Source of the DNA: DSOI01 sp041394885
Lineage (GTDB): Bacteria > Acidobacteriota > Terriglobia > Bryobacterales > Bryobacteraceae
Length of the DNA: 54,248 bases
NCBI GenBank assembly: GCA_041394885.1
Contig: JAWKHI010000046.1
Span: 1 to 54,248, forward strand
Direction: 5' to 3'
How positions within the stretch are numbered: the first letter of the stretch is position 1; every line of letters begins with the position of its first letter. The position numbers and the translations under genes are program-made. Below are positions 26,193 to 34,859 of this stretch, one piece after another. The notes under the pieces are model-generated. The model had not been told where the DNA came from. It made no database searches and was given only the letters and a program-made list of their open reading frames with translations.

Positions 26193-27629
26193 ATGCACAT
26201 GGACCTGCTCGACGCCACACGACGCCACTTTCTGCGTAACTGTTCCCTCGGATTGGCCGGGATGTTCGTGGCCGAGGCCGCCACCGAAAACCCCCTCGCG
26301 CCGAAGAAGCCGCCGCTCCCGGCGAAGGCGAAATCCGTCATCTACCTGCACATGGCGGGGTCGCCGTCGCAGCTCGACTTGTTCGACTACAAGCCGGAGT
26401 TAGTCAAGTACAACGGCCAGCCCTGTCCGCAGCACTTACTCGAGGGCAAGCGGTTTGCCTTCATCAAAGGCGTGCCGAACATGCTGGGGACGCCATTCCA
26501 GTTCAAGCAGCATGGGCAGTCCGGCGGGTGGGTCAGCGAGTTGCTCCCGCACACGGCGGGCGTGGTGGATGATCTGTGCGTCATCCGGTCCATGACCACG
26601 GACCAGTTCAACCACGCGCCTGCGCAGTTGTTTCTCCACACCGGCAATCCGCGTTTCGGCGCGGCGGCGATGGGGTCGTGGGCTACCTACGGACTCGGCA
26701 GCGAGAACCAGGATCTGCCAGGATTCGTCGTTCTGGTGGGCGGGGGCAATAATCCCGACGCGGGGAAGAGCCTGTGGGGCAGCGGATTTCTTCCCAGCGT
26801 CTATCAGGGCGTGCAGTGCCGGACCCAGGGCGATCCCGTTCTGTACCTCAGCGATCCGGAAGGCATGACGCGATCGCTGCGGCGCAAGACGTTGGATGCG
26901 GCGCGGGACCTGAACCAGATCCAGAATCAGGAATCGGGCGACCCGGAAACCCTCGCGCGCATCGCCCAGTATGAGCTGGCCTACCGGATGCAGGTTTCCG
27001 TTCCCGAGGTGATGGATATCTCGAAGGAGCCCGCGGCTACGCACCAAATGTATGGGTCGGAACCGGGCGCGCCGCCCAACAGCCAGGCTTCGTTCGCCAA
27101 CAATTGCCTGCTGGCGCGGCGTTTGGTTGAAAAGGGCGTCCGGTTCGTGCAGTTGTTCCAGTGGGGGTGGGACCATCACGGGGTTTCGCGCCGGGAGGAC
27201 ATCCGTTACGACCTGCCGGTGCGTACGCGCAACATCGATCAGCCGATTGCGGCTCTGATTCGAGATCTGAAGCAGCGCGGCCTGCTGGAGCAGACCCTCG
27301 TGGTATGGGGCGGGGAGTTCGGCCGCACGCCGATGCGGGAAAACCGGGGCGGCAGTTACGGGAGCTTCGTGGGCCGCGATCACCATCCGTATGGGTTCAC
27401 CATCTGGATGGCCGGAGGGGGCGTGAAGCCGGGCCTCAACTACGGGTCCACCGACGATATCGGATACTATGCGGCGGAAAACAAAGTCACCGTGCGGGAT
27501 CTGCAGGCGACGGTGCTGCATCAACTGGGGCTTGACCCGTTCCGGTTCTCGTATCCGTATCAGGGATTGAACCAGCGGCTGATCGGCCCGACGGCCGAGG
27601 GCCGGGTGTTGAAAGACGTGCTGGCGTAG
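26193..27629 (+). CDS. DUF1501 domain-containing protein (Tat-exported)
   Basis: A protein of 478 residues. The ATG at 26193 is preceded by GGAGG (26183-26187) at a good distance and lies 2 nt after the stop of the upstream gene. An in-frame extension to 26133 would overlap that gene and was not used. The leader TRRHFLRNCSLGLAGMFVAE is twin-arginine-like. The core has YLHMAGSPSQLDLFDYKPEL, FNHAPAQLFLHTGNPR, FVQLFQWGWDHHG, VVWGGEFGRTPM and GRDHHPYGFTIWMAGGG, all typical of DUF1501, an alkaline-phosphatase-fold family that almost always accompanies DUF1549/DUF1553 proteins. The His and Asp clusters suggest metal binding. The substrate is unknown. Confidence 0.92.
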   Translation: MHMDLLDATRRHFLRNCSLGLAGMFVAEAATENPLAPKKPPLPAKAKSVIYLHMAGSPSQLDLFDYKPELVKYNGQPCPQHLLEGKRFAFIKGVPNMLGTPFQFKQHGQSGGWVSELLPHTAGVVDDLCVIRSMTTDQFNHAPAQLFLHTGNPRFGAAAMGSWATYGLGSENQDLPGFVVLVGGGNNPDAGKSLWGSGFLPSVYQGVQCRTQGDPVLYLSDPEGMTRSLRRKTLDAARDLNQIQNQESGDPETLARIAQYELAYRMQVSVPEVMDISKEPAATHQMYGSEPGAPPNSQASFANNCLLARRLVEKGVRFVQLFQWGWDHHGVSRREDIRYDLPVRTRNIDQPIAALIRDLKQRGLLEQTLVVWGGEFGRTPMRENRGGSYGSFVGRDHHPYGFTIWMAGGGVKPGLNYGSTDDIGYYAAENKVTVRDLQATVLHQLGLDPFRFSYPYQGLNQRLIGPTAEGRVLKDVLA

Positions 27630-27681
27630 CAGATCCAGATATTTCGATCTGAAACCCCTTTCCTTTGCACCGGGAGACGCA

Positions 27682-27687
27682 TATAAT
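27682..27687 (+). promoter_or_regulatory. putative -10 element TATAAT
   Basis: A consensus TATAAT lies 26 nt before the ATG at 27714. Here a Shine-Dalgarno AAGGAG follows it, so this promoter would make a mRNA with a leader, unlike the leaderless candidates elsewhere in the window. No good -35 is seen at 17 bp. Confidence 0.45.
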
Positions 27688-27713
27688 GGTGCGCGAAAGG
27701 AGTCCTTTCCCCG

Positions 27714-28886
27714 ATGTCTGTGAACCGCCGCCATTTTCTCTCGGCTCTTTCGGCCGCGCCCGCCTTCGTGCCGTCGAGCGCGTTCGGCGCCAACGATCGC
27801 GTATCCTACGCCCTGATCGCCTCCGGCGGCCGGGGCCGGTATCTGAACCGGATCTTCACCAAGCTGGGCGCGGAGTGCGCCGCCGTTTGCGATGTCTATC
27901 AGCCGCACATCGATCTCGCGCTGAAAGATACGCCTGGAGCGCGCACTTATGGCGACTATCGCGAGCTGCTCGAAAAGGAAAAGAGCATCGATGCAGTGGT
28001 GATCGCCTCGCCCGATCACCAGCATTTCCCGATGCTCCAGGCGGCGCTCGGAGCGAAGAGGGACGTGTATCTGGAGAAGCCGCTCTCGAAGTCTCTGGAG
28101 CAAAGCGTGGAGATGATCAAGGCGGTGCGGGCCAGCAAGCAGGTGGTGCAGATCGGCATGCAGCGCCGGAGCGCTCCGGCGATCCACAAGGCCAAAGCGC
28201 TGGTGGATGACGGCGTTCTCGGACGCATCACGCTGGTGAAGCCGCAATGGCATTGGAACATTTCCGCGCCGCTCGACAACTCGCCGCTTCCCGGAAAGCT
28301 CGATTGGACGCGCTTCCTCGGAAGCGCCCCGAAGCGGGCCCTCGAACCCATGCGGTTCCGGAAATGGCGTTACTTCAAGGACTACGCCGGCGGCAACATG
28401 ACCGACCAGGGCACGCACCTCATGGACGTCGTCCAGTGGTTCACCGAGTCCGGCCCACCGCGCTCCGCCGTTTGCCAGGGTTACGTGGCGAAGATGGAGG
28501 GGGCCGAGCATCCGGACGTGTTCAGCGCGGTGTTCGAATTTCCGAAGTTCATGGCGACGTGGACGCTCGATTACGCGAATTCCTACGACAACGGCTGGTC
28601 GATTACGTTCATGGGTGACCGCGGGACGATGATCCTGAACGATGCGGGATACCGGGTGTGGGCGGAGCCCTGGAAGAAGAATCCGGACCCGATCCACGAA
28701 GAGCAGGCCCCGGTGCCTGTCGAAACGCACGTCCAGAATTTCTTTGACTGCATGAAGTCCCGCAAAGATCCCAATTGCACGGTGGAGATTGCGGCAAACG
28801 CGGTGGCCGGTCCGCACTTGGCGAATCTGGCAATGTTCGGGGGCCGGCGAGTGCAGTTGGAGGCGGGCACGTTCCGGACGTCGTAG
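27714..28886 (+). CDS. Gfo/Idh/MocA family oxidoreductase with Tat-type leader
   Basis: A protein of 390 residues preceded by AAGGAG. The leader MSVNRRHFLSALSAAPAFVP is twin-arginine-like. The Rossmann fold begins at YALIASGGRGRYL, a degenerate glycine-rich turn. SPDHQHF, the conserved EKPLS (K122) and a GGNMTDQGTHLMDVVQW segment are characteristic of the family. Members oxidise or epimerise sugars and sugar derivatives with NAD(P); exported members are common in Planctomycetes and Acidobacteria. It follows the DUF1549/DUF1501 pair after 84 nt and has its own -10-like TATAAT, so it may be separately expressed. The specific sugar cannot be assigned. Confidence 0.9.
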   Translation: MSVNRRHFLSALSAAPAFVPSSAFGANDRVSYALIASGGRGRYLNRIFTKLGAECAAVCDVYQPHIDLALKDTPGARTYGDYRELLEKEKSIDAVVIASPDHQHFPMLQAALGAKRDVYLEKPLSKSLEQSVEMIKAVRASKQVVQIGMQRRSAPAIHKAKALVDDGVLGRITLVKPQWHWNISAPLDNSPLPGKLDWTRFLGSAPKRALEPMRFRKWRYFKDYAGGNMTDQGTHLMDVVQWFTESGPPRSAVCQGYVAKMEGAEHPDVFSAVFEFPKFMATWTLDYANSYDNGWSITFMGDRGTMILNDAGYRVWAEPWKKNPDPIHEEQAPVPVETHVQNFFDCMKSRKDPNCTVEIAANAVAGPHLANLAMFGGRRVQLEAGTFRTS

Positions 28887-28888
28887 GG

Positions 28889-29134
28889 TCATATCTCGAT
28901 TCCGAGTTTGTTTTGGAGCTCAATGACCGCCTGGATGACCCTTTCACGCGGTTCTTTGTACGGAATGAGCGCATCCAAAACGGCCACTTGGAATTGTTCC
29001 CAGAGGGCGTACGAGAAGGTTTCCGGGGCTCTCGATCCCGGCCCGTTTCTGGGCGCAGGTGCGTTGGCGGTCTGGGGGTCCGGCTGGGGGCGGAGACGGA
29101 GGTCCGGGGAATAGTGTTGGAGTGTAGAGAGCAT
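28889..29134 (-). CDS. small hypothetical protein, 81 residues
   Basis: The first half is Pro-rich and low in complexity. The second half forms a predicted amphipathic helix pair (YALWEQFQVAVLDALIPY, RERVIQAVIELQNKLGIEI). AGGAGG lies about 13 nt before the ATG and overlaps the end of the upstream gene, whose stop is 5 nt away, so translation is probably coupled. I do not recognise the family. It converges on the Gfo/Idh/MocA gene with 2 nt between the stops. Confidence 0.5.
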   Translation of the reverse strand: MLSTLQHYSPDLRLRPQPDPQTANAPAPRNGPGSRAPETFSYALWEQFQVAVLDALIPYKEPRERVIQAVIELQNKLGIEI

Positions 29135-29139
29135 TCCGG

Positions 29140-29849
29140 CTACCGCGCCTCCTCGTGTGCCGGAGGCGTTTCGAGGATTTCGGAACGTTCTTCGGATACC
29201 CCCTGACGGAGGCAGGTTTCCGGTGGCTCGGGGTTGATTTGAATTTTTGCGTTTGGACGATCCAAGTGATTGTCCGCGTTGCCGTTGTCGACCGGCCCGG
29301 TGGTAGGACTTTCGGGGGTATGTAATTGTTCAGCAGCCTCTTGCTCCTTGCGTAGTGTCTGGGCGGCGCGGAGCTGTTCGAGGGCGTGCGCGGCGGCGCG
29401 TTCGTAGCGGACTTCCTGGCGATGGGCGTGGGCGAGGGATTTGGAGTTGTCAGTGAGTTCGCGGAAAGCCAGCGCGAAAACGATGTCGGACTCGGCGTGC
29501 TCGAACTCGGCTTGGACGTCCTGTTGCCGGCGCAGCATCTCGGTGCGGATAAGGCGTTGTTCAGTGCTCCAGGATCGGCGAATTCTCCATTTATTCGCGA
29601 CTATTTCCTCGACAAGGAGAAATTCCTCATCGTTGGCGGGCCGGTAGAGGGCGACGAGAGATTCCGCGAGCAGCTTCAGCGCGGCGGGATCTTCCCCGGG
29701 CAAGAGGACGGTTTGCGCGGTAAGCCCGTGGGTGAGGGCGTTCAAGCAGATCCTGCGTTTTGCTTCGGGGTAGACGGCCCGGGCGACTTGGCTCCGTTGG
29801 CCCAGGATGCTTTCATTCGTTCGATCGAGAATCGTTTCCTTTTCGACAT
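29140..29849 (-). pseudogene. conserved acidobacterial hypothetical (NALTHGLTA family), single-base frameshift
   Basis: The natural start is the ATG at 29849, after CCGGAG. It reads MSKRKRFSIERMKASWANG and AKSPGPSTP. At a run of four bases (29767-29770, CCCC on the coding strand) the sense moves to another frame, which continues EAKRRICLNALTHGLTAQTV and LLPGEDPAALKLLAES and runs to 29140. Adding one C restores a family-like NGAKSPGPSTPEAKRR junction. Proteins with this opening and a helical remainder (VEEIVANKWRIRRSWSTEQR) are numerous in Acidobacteria, with unknown function. An alternative continuous frame from 30048 exists, but its first 100 codons look non-coding. Whether the lost base is real or an error is unknown. 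Confidence 0.65.
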
Positions 29850-30086
29850 GGTTGACTCCGGTTCCAGTGTCGGGCCGGAGTGCGGGGCGCGAGCAAAGTC
29901 GATCTGGGGATGTTGTTGTGGGAGTTGGAGATATAGATTTCTGAGTGCTGTGCAGGGGCGTCCCTACTCGAGAAGCAGGCAAAAACGACTCCATGCCGAA
30001 CTTCGACGCCGGGATGGTCCTCTTGCCTCCACGGCGGCGGCGCGACATTGTTTGTGAACCAGTGTCAGCGGCGTGGCGGATACACA

Positions 30087-30105
30087 GGAATTATGGAATA
30101 ATTCC
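30087..30105. promoter_or_regulatory. 8-bp perfect inverted repeat upstream of the STAND gene
   Basis: GGAATTAT (30087-30094) and ATAATTCC (30098-30105) flank a GGA spacer, 27 bp before the ATG at 30133. A weak -10-like TAATCC lies at 30121-30126, 6 nt before the ATG, so the dyad would cover the -35 region. No regulator gene is adjacent. Confidence 0.4.
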
Positions 30106-30132
30106 AACTACGCGCCGCCCTAATCCGACTCC

Positions 30133-33100
30133 ATGACGCCCTTCGACCCCACCGCCGTCGCCTACCTCTACGGGCTGGGGCTCGCCTACAATGCATTGGG
30201 TGCGATCGCGAGCGTCCCCGGCGGCATCCCCACCGAACTGACCGGCGGATTCCTGGGTGACTTCCTCAAGAAGCGCCTCGGCCTCCTGCGGGAGCGTCTG
30301 GACCAAGGCCACCCCGGCGCGAATCACGACCTCTACAAAGCTCTCACCGATTCCTTCTGGCTCGCCATCCTGCACTCGGCGGCCGCGTATGGCGATGCCA
30401 TCGGCGAGCCGCTCACGGCGTTTGACAAGCTCGGGCTTCCGGCGTGGATGGGCGACACATGGTCCGCGATGCGGGCAGTCCGGCGCGGCAAGACACCGCC
30501 TGGCGAGGCTCGCGACCGGGAGATTCTGCGTGCGCTCTACCCGAAGCTGATCGCTCCGCTGCAAGCTTCCGAGCCCAGCAAGGCAGCCGAGATTGACGCG
30601 ATCTACGCCGAAGCCGAGCGTCTGCTCGATCGTTCGCCAACCCTCACGGACGCGCGGGACGCGCTGCGAGCCCACGCCGAGCGCGCGCTGGGTGAACTCG
30701 TGCTCCCCCACTACATCCCGGCGCCCCTTTCGGCGGATCTGCGGGACCGGTTCGACGAACTCTACCGCGCCGCCTTCGCCGAGCGGATCAAGAAGAAGCC
30801 GGAGGTCCGCGATATCTTCCTCGCGACGATCACGGCAGAGACGCATGCGATGGTGCGGGCGCTGGGCGAGACGCTCGCCAGGATCGCCGCCGATACCGGG
30901 GAGCTGAAATCGCAACTGTCTGAGATGAGCGCCTCGGACGCCGCCCACGCGGCGCTGGTTGCGGAGATGGCCGCACGCATTGACCGGTCCGCCGAAGAGC
31001 GAACGCAAGCGATGCTCGCCGCATTCGCGGACCTGGGTTCGGGCGTCGACGCCGTCAGCGCCAAGGTGGACGCCGTCAGCGCCAAGGTGGACGCCTTCAG
31101 CGCCAGGGAGGACCGGGCCCACGCGTCCACGCGCGCCGACCTCGCCGATCTGCTGGGCTTTCTCGAAGCGCTCAGAGAGGCCACTCGCGACGATGCCGCG
31201 CAGCTTGCCGCGAGTATCGCCGGCTTGCACCGCAAAGTGGAAGAGAGCAACCGCGGCGCGCGCTCCGACGCGGCGGACCTTTTCGCCGAGATCCAGGACT
31301 TGAAGGCGCTGCTCCACGGCCGCACCACCGCCACGGCGATCCCGCCCACCCAACCCGCCAACTGCTACGGCCGCGAGCACGACCTTTCGACGCTGCGGGG
31401 ACTCCTCCTCGGCGCGTCCGCCGACGCGGCGCCGGTATTGGTCTGCTCGGTGCAGGGGCTGCCCGGCGTTGGCAAGAGCCTGCTGGTTGAAACATTCGCT
31501 TGGCTCCACTGGCGCGATCATTTCCCGGGCGGGTACGTGAGCCTCAAGCTGGACCCGAACGAGGCGCCGAATGCAGTTCAGTATCTCGAACGCCTGGCCC
31601 ACGCGCTCGCCATTCGGGAGACGGCGAGCAGCGCGCTGGCCGGACTCGCCGCGCAGCGTCTGCGGGACCCGCGCACGCTGCTACACATCGAAAACGTGGA
31701 TTCCGACGAGCAGGCCGGCGCGGCGGCCAAGTTGATTGCGGACTTGGCCGGCGTCCCGATCGTGATCTCGAGCCGCGTCCGGGAACTGGGCCGCAACCGC
31801 GGGTGGAGGACACTGGAACTGGAGCCGGTGGACGAAGACGCGGCGCTACGGATTCTGGGCGAGTACGGCGTGGAGAAGAATGCCGACGCGGGCAAGCTGG
31901 TTTGGCGGCTGGGCTACCTGCCGCTCGCGATCCGGCTGGTGGGCGGCGCGATTGAGGAGGGGACGCATACGGTAAAGAGCCTGCTGGGTGAGGCCGCGCT
32001 CCTCGATCTGGCGTCGAGCGACCCGACCGAGGAGGACCGGCGCCGCCAGCTTCGCGCCTGTTTCGACATTTCGCTGCGCGCGTTCGAGCAGGCGCTGGCC
32101 CGGACGGCGAACGGGGCGAAGGGCCCGGCGAATGGACTGGTCCCGCTGCGCGATTTCGGCACGCTGCCGCTGGAGGGCGCGGGGGTTGGGCTGGCGGCGG
32201 TTTGGTGCGGATTGGAGGAGCCTGCTTTTCACCGCTATTTCGCTCTGGCGCGTCGGCTCTCGCTGGTGATCGAGGAGCGCAAAGGCGGCTCCGGCGCGGC
32301 TTCCAGCAACCCGCAACCCGCCGTGGATCCGGAGCCAGAGCCAGTCCGTTTTGCGCGAATTACTCAGGAGCGCAAAGGCCGCTCCGGCGAGGCTTCCAGC
32401 AACCAGGAACTCGTCGTGGATCCAGAGCCGGAGCGTGTCCGTTTTGCGCGATCCGATAAGGAGAAGCGTTGGCGCGCACATCCGCTGCTGGCGGAGTATC
32501 TCCGGGGTGGCGGCGGCAGCAGCGGAGGTGGCCGATTCCGAGCGCTTCTTGCGAGTCACTCAGTGGTATGTGGAGCGCTTGCCGGGGGCGACGGTCAGCG
32601 CGAGCGGTGGGACGAGGTGGACGCCGAACCGGCTGCGCTCGAAGCGTGGCTCGGTTCGGTGCCGGAAGAGTCGATTCCCGCAGTGCGGGAAGGCCATGGA
32701 CTTTGCGATCCATCGCGGACCGTTCCGCCGCTGGATGCGTTTCTGCGAGCGTGGGCTGGCTGGTGAGCCTGAACCTGCCGCAGCTTCGAATCTGCTGTGG
32801 ACCCTGGCCAACGTCGCGCGGCAGGCGGGCGATCCTGACGCTGCTCTTGACGCCGCCGAACGGAAGGTGGCTGTGGACGGCGCGCGGGAGGGCGCGGAGC
32901 GGGAGGACGGGGAACGGGGGAGAGCGCTGGCGTCGGGAGTGATCGCCGACATCCGGATGGCGCGCGGGGACCTGGACGAGGCGCTGCGCATCCGCCTGGA
33001 AGACGAACTCCCGGTCTACGAGAAGCTGGGCGACGTGCGGTCGCGGGCGGTGACGCTGGGCAAGATCGCCGACATCCGGATGGCAGCGGGGACCTGGACG

Positions 33101-34437
33101 AGGCGCTGCGCATCCGCCTGGAAGACGAACTCCCGGTCTACGAGAAGCTGGGCGACGTGCGGTCGCGGGCAGTGACGCTGGCAAGATCGCCGATGACCGA
33201 TGGCGCGCGGGGACCTGGACGAGGCGCTGCGCATCCGCCTGGAAGACGAACTCCCGGTCTACGAGAAGCTGGGCGACGTGCGTGAGCGGGCGGTGACGCT
33301 GGGCAAGATCGCCGACATCCGGATGGCGCGCGGGGACCTGGACGAGGCGCTGCGCATCCGCCTGGAAGACGAACTCCCGGTCTACGAGAAGCTGGGCGAC
33401 GTGCGGGAGCGGGCGGTGACGCTGGGCAAGATCGCCGACATCCGGATGGCGCGCGGGGACCTGGACGAGGCGCTGCGCATCCTCACGAACGAGTTGCTTC
33501 CCGCTTTCGAGAAGCTGGGCGACGCGGTCGCGGGCAGTGACGCTGGGCCAGACCGCCGACATCCGGATGGCGCGCGGGGACCTGGACGAGGCGCTGCGCA
33601 TCCGCCTGGACGAGGAACTCCCGGTCACGAGGCTGGGCGACGTGCGGTCGCGGGCGGTGACGCTGGGCCAGATCGCCGACATCCGGATGGCGCGCGCGGG
33701 GACCTGGACGAGGCGCTGCGCATCCGCCTGGACGAGGAACTCCCGGTCTACGAGAAGCTGGGCGACGTGTGGGAGCGGGCGGTGACGCTGGGCAAGATCG
33801 CCGACATCCGGATGGCGCGCGGGGACCTGGGACGAGGCGCTGCGCATCCTCACGAACGAGTTGCTTCCCGCTTTCGAGAAGCTGGGCGACGTGCGGTCGC
33901 GGGCGGTGACGCTGGGCCAGATCGCCGACATCCGGATGGCGCGCGGGGACCTGGACGAGGCGCTGCGCATCCGCCTGGACGAGGAACTCCCGGTCTACGA
34001 GAAGCTGGGCGACGTGCGGAGCGGGCGGTGACGCTGGGCAAGATCGCCGACATCCGGATGGCGCGCGGGACCTGGACGAGGCGCTGCGCATCCTCACCGA
34101 GGAAGTAATCCCGGCGCTCGAGAAGCTGGGCGACGTGGTGGAGCGCACCATCGCCCTGGCGAACATCGCGGGCATCCACGCGCTGCGGGGGCAGTTCGAC
34201 GAGGCGGTCCGCCTTTACGAATCGGAGGTTCTGCCGGCGCTCGAGCGGCTCCGGGCCGAAGGCGACCTTGCGATGGCGCGGTGGGTGCTGGCGCAGATCC
34301 TGATGCAGCGGGGGCGGGTGGAGGAGGACCGGGCACGGATCGTGGCATTGATCGGGCAGGCGCATCAGGCGGCCAAGCGGATGGGGCTTCCTTTGGCGGC
34401 GGAGATCGAGGGGCTGTTCCGGCAGGCGGCTGAGTGA
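30133..34437 (+). CDS. STAND NTPase (NB-ARC) with coiled-coil N-terminus and tandem TPR-like repeats, frame-disrupted
   Basis: One continuous frame covers 30133 to about 32510. It has a hydrophobic, helical N-terminus of about 230 residues, then coiled coil with exact heptad repeats (DAVSAKV, 31048-31110). The NB-ARC-like ATPase has P-loop GLPGVGKS (residues 442-449), a Walker B-like LLHIENVD, IVISSRV and LGYLPLA near residue 593. A winged-helix region ends at RAHPLLAEYLR. The sense then changes frame near 32512, 32590 and 32685 and continues into about ten near-identical 41-residue TPR-like units, ending at 34435-34437. The full product would be about 1430 residues. STAND proteins oligomerise on ligand binding; some are antiphage sensors. 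No effector domain is recognised. The frame breaks may be errors in G-runs or real inactivation. Confidence 0.7.
31048..31110 (+). repeat. three tandem 21-bp units coding heptads
   Basis: Two identical units coding DAVSAKV and a third variant (DAFSARE) lie in frame inside the coiled-coil region of the STAND gene. The 7-residue period matches one coiled-coil heptad per unit. Confidence 0.7.
32275..32460 (+). repeat. 93-bp imperfect tandem duplication inside the STAND gene
   Basis: Two units of 93 bp (from 32275 and from 32368) code ERKGGSGAASSNPQPAVDPE and ERKGRSGEASSNQELVVDPE, each followed by a VRFAR segment. They split the usual winged-helix junction between LSLVIEE and WRAHPLLAEYL, so a Ser/Pro-rich insert was added in frame and then doubled. 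Confidence 0.65.
32945..34290 (+). repeat. tandem 123-bp TPR-like repeat array with indels
   Basis: Ten units begin at 32945, 33068, 33189, 33311, 33434, 33555, 33675, 33800, 33924 and 34046, and a diverged last unit at 34168. The core unit codes 41 residues (ADIRMARGDLDEALRI, ELPVYEKLGDVRERAVTLGK). Two unit types alternate: RLEDELPVYEKLGDV or RLDEELPVYEKLGDV, and LTNELLPAFEKLGD. Units are nearly identical at DNA level, implying recent expansion. Spacings are 123, 121, 122, 123, 121, 120, 125, 124, 122 and 122, so most units carry small indels, several in G-runs, and the frame drifts along the array. Confidence 0.9.
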
Positions 34438-34583
34438 GGTCCGGTGCGGGGACTGGCGGGTGCGGACTCGGGGTCGGCATTCAAACGCCCTCAGTTGGCG
34501 GTTGATGCGGGTTTGAAAAGCGCTTCCTCATGGCCGCGGCTTCGGCGACTCGGCGCGGCACCGTCTCGCCGACGCTCGCGGCT

Positions 34584-34850
34584 TCAGACGGCGACGTCAT
34601 CAATCGGTACCTCGGGGTCCACACGGTGCTGGACGGGAGCCAGCGCTTCCCCAACCAGCTCTTCATTGAGGAACGGTCCGTAGACCTCCGCCGTATCGAA
34701 GAACGTGACGCCGCGTTCGACGGCGGCGCGGATGAGGGAGATCATCTCCTGCCTGTCCTTGGGCGGACCGTACCCGAAGCTCATTCCCATGCAGCCGAGG
34801 CCGATGGCGGAGACTTCCAGATTGCTCTTTCCGAGTGTTCGCTTTTGCAT
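34584..34850 (-). pseudogene. aldo/keto reductase, N-terminal stub
   Basis: The 88-residue frame opens like a full aldo/keto reductase: KRTLGKSNLEVSAIGLGCMG, FFDTAEVYG (the catalytic Asp and Tyr region) and NEELVGEAL. Family members are about 300-340 residues. Here homology ends near residue 68 and the frame stops soon after in unrelated sequence. The barrel cannot form. It starts 9 nt after the stop of the VanZ-like gene. The 146 nt between it and the STAND gene hold no recognisable coding sequence. The break looks like a deletion of the 3' two thirds. Confidence 0.75.
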
Positions 34851-34859
34851 GATTCGCGG

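Noticed and set aside
26436..28892. Open frame of about 818 codons opposite the DUF1501 and Gfo/Idh/MocA genes
   Set aside because: It spans two unrelated real genes and the gap between them, with no recognisable fold: a shadow frame.
30091..31602. Minus-strand frame of 503 codons across the start of the STAND gene
   Set aside because: No domain found; the plus strand has a P-loop and NB-ARC motifs.
32360..33970. Minus-strand frame of 536 codons across the repeat array
   Set aside because: It stays open only because the repeat unit happens to lack stops on that strand; the plus strand gives TPR-like units.
32945..34290. CRISPR-like periodic repeat
   Set aside because: Units are contiguous 123-bp coding repeats without spacers, and no cas gene is near.
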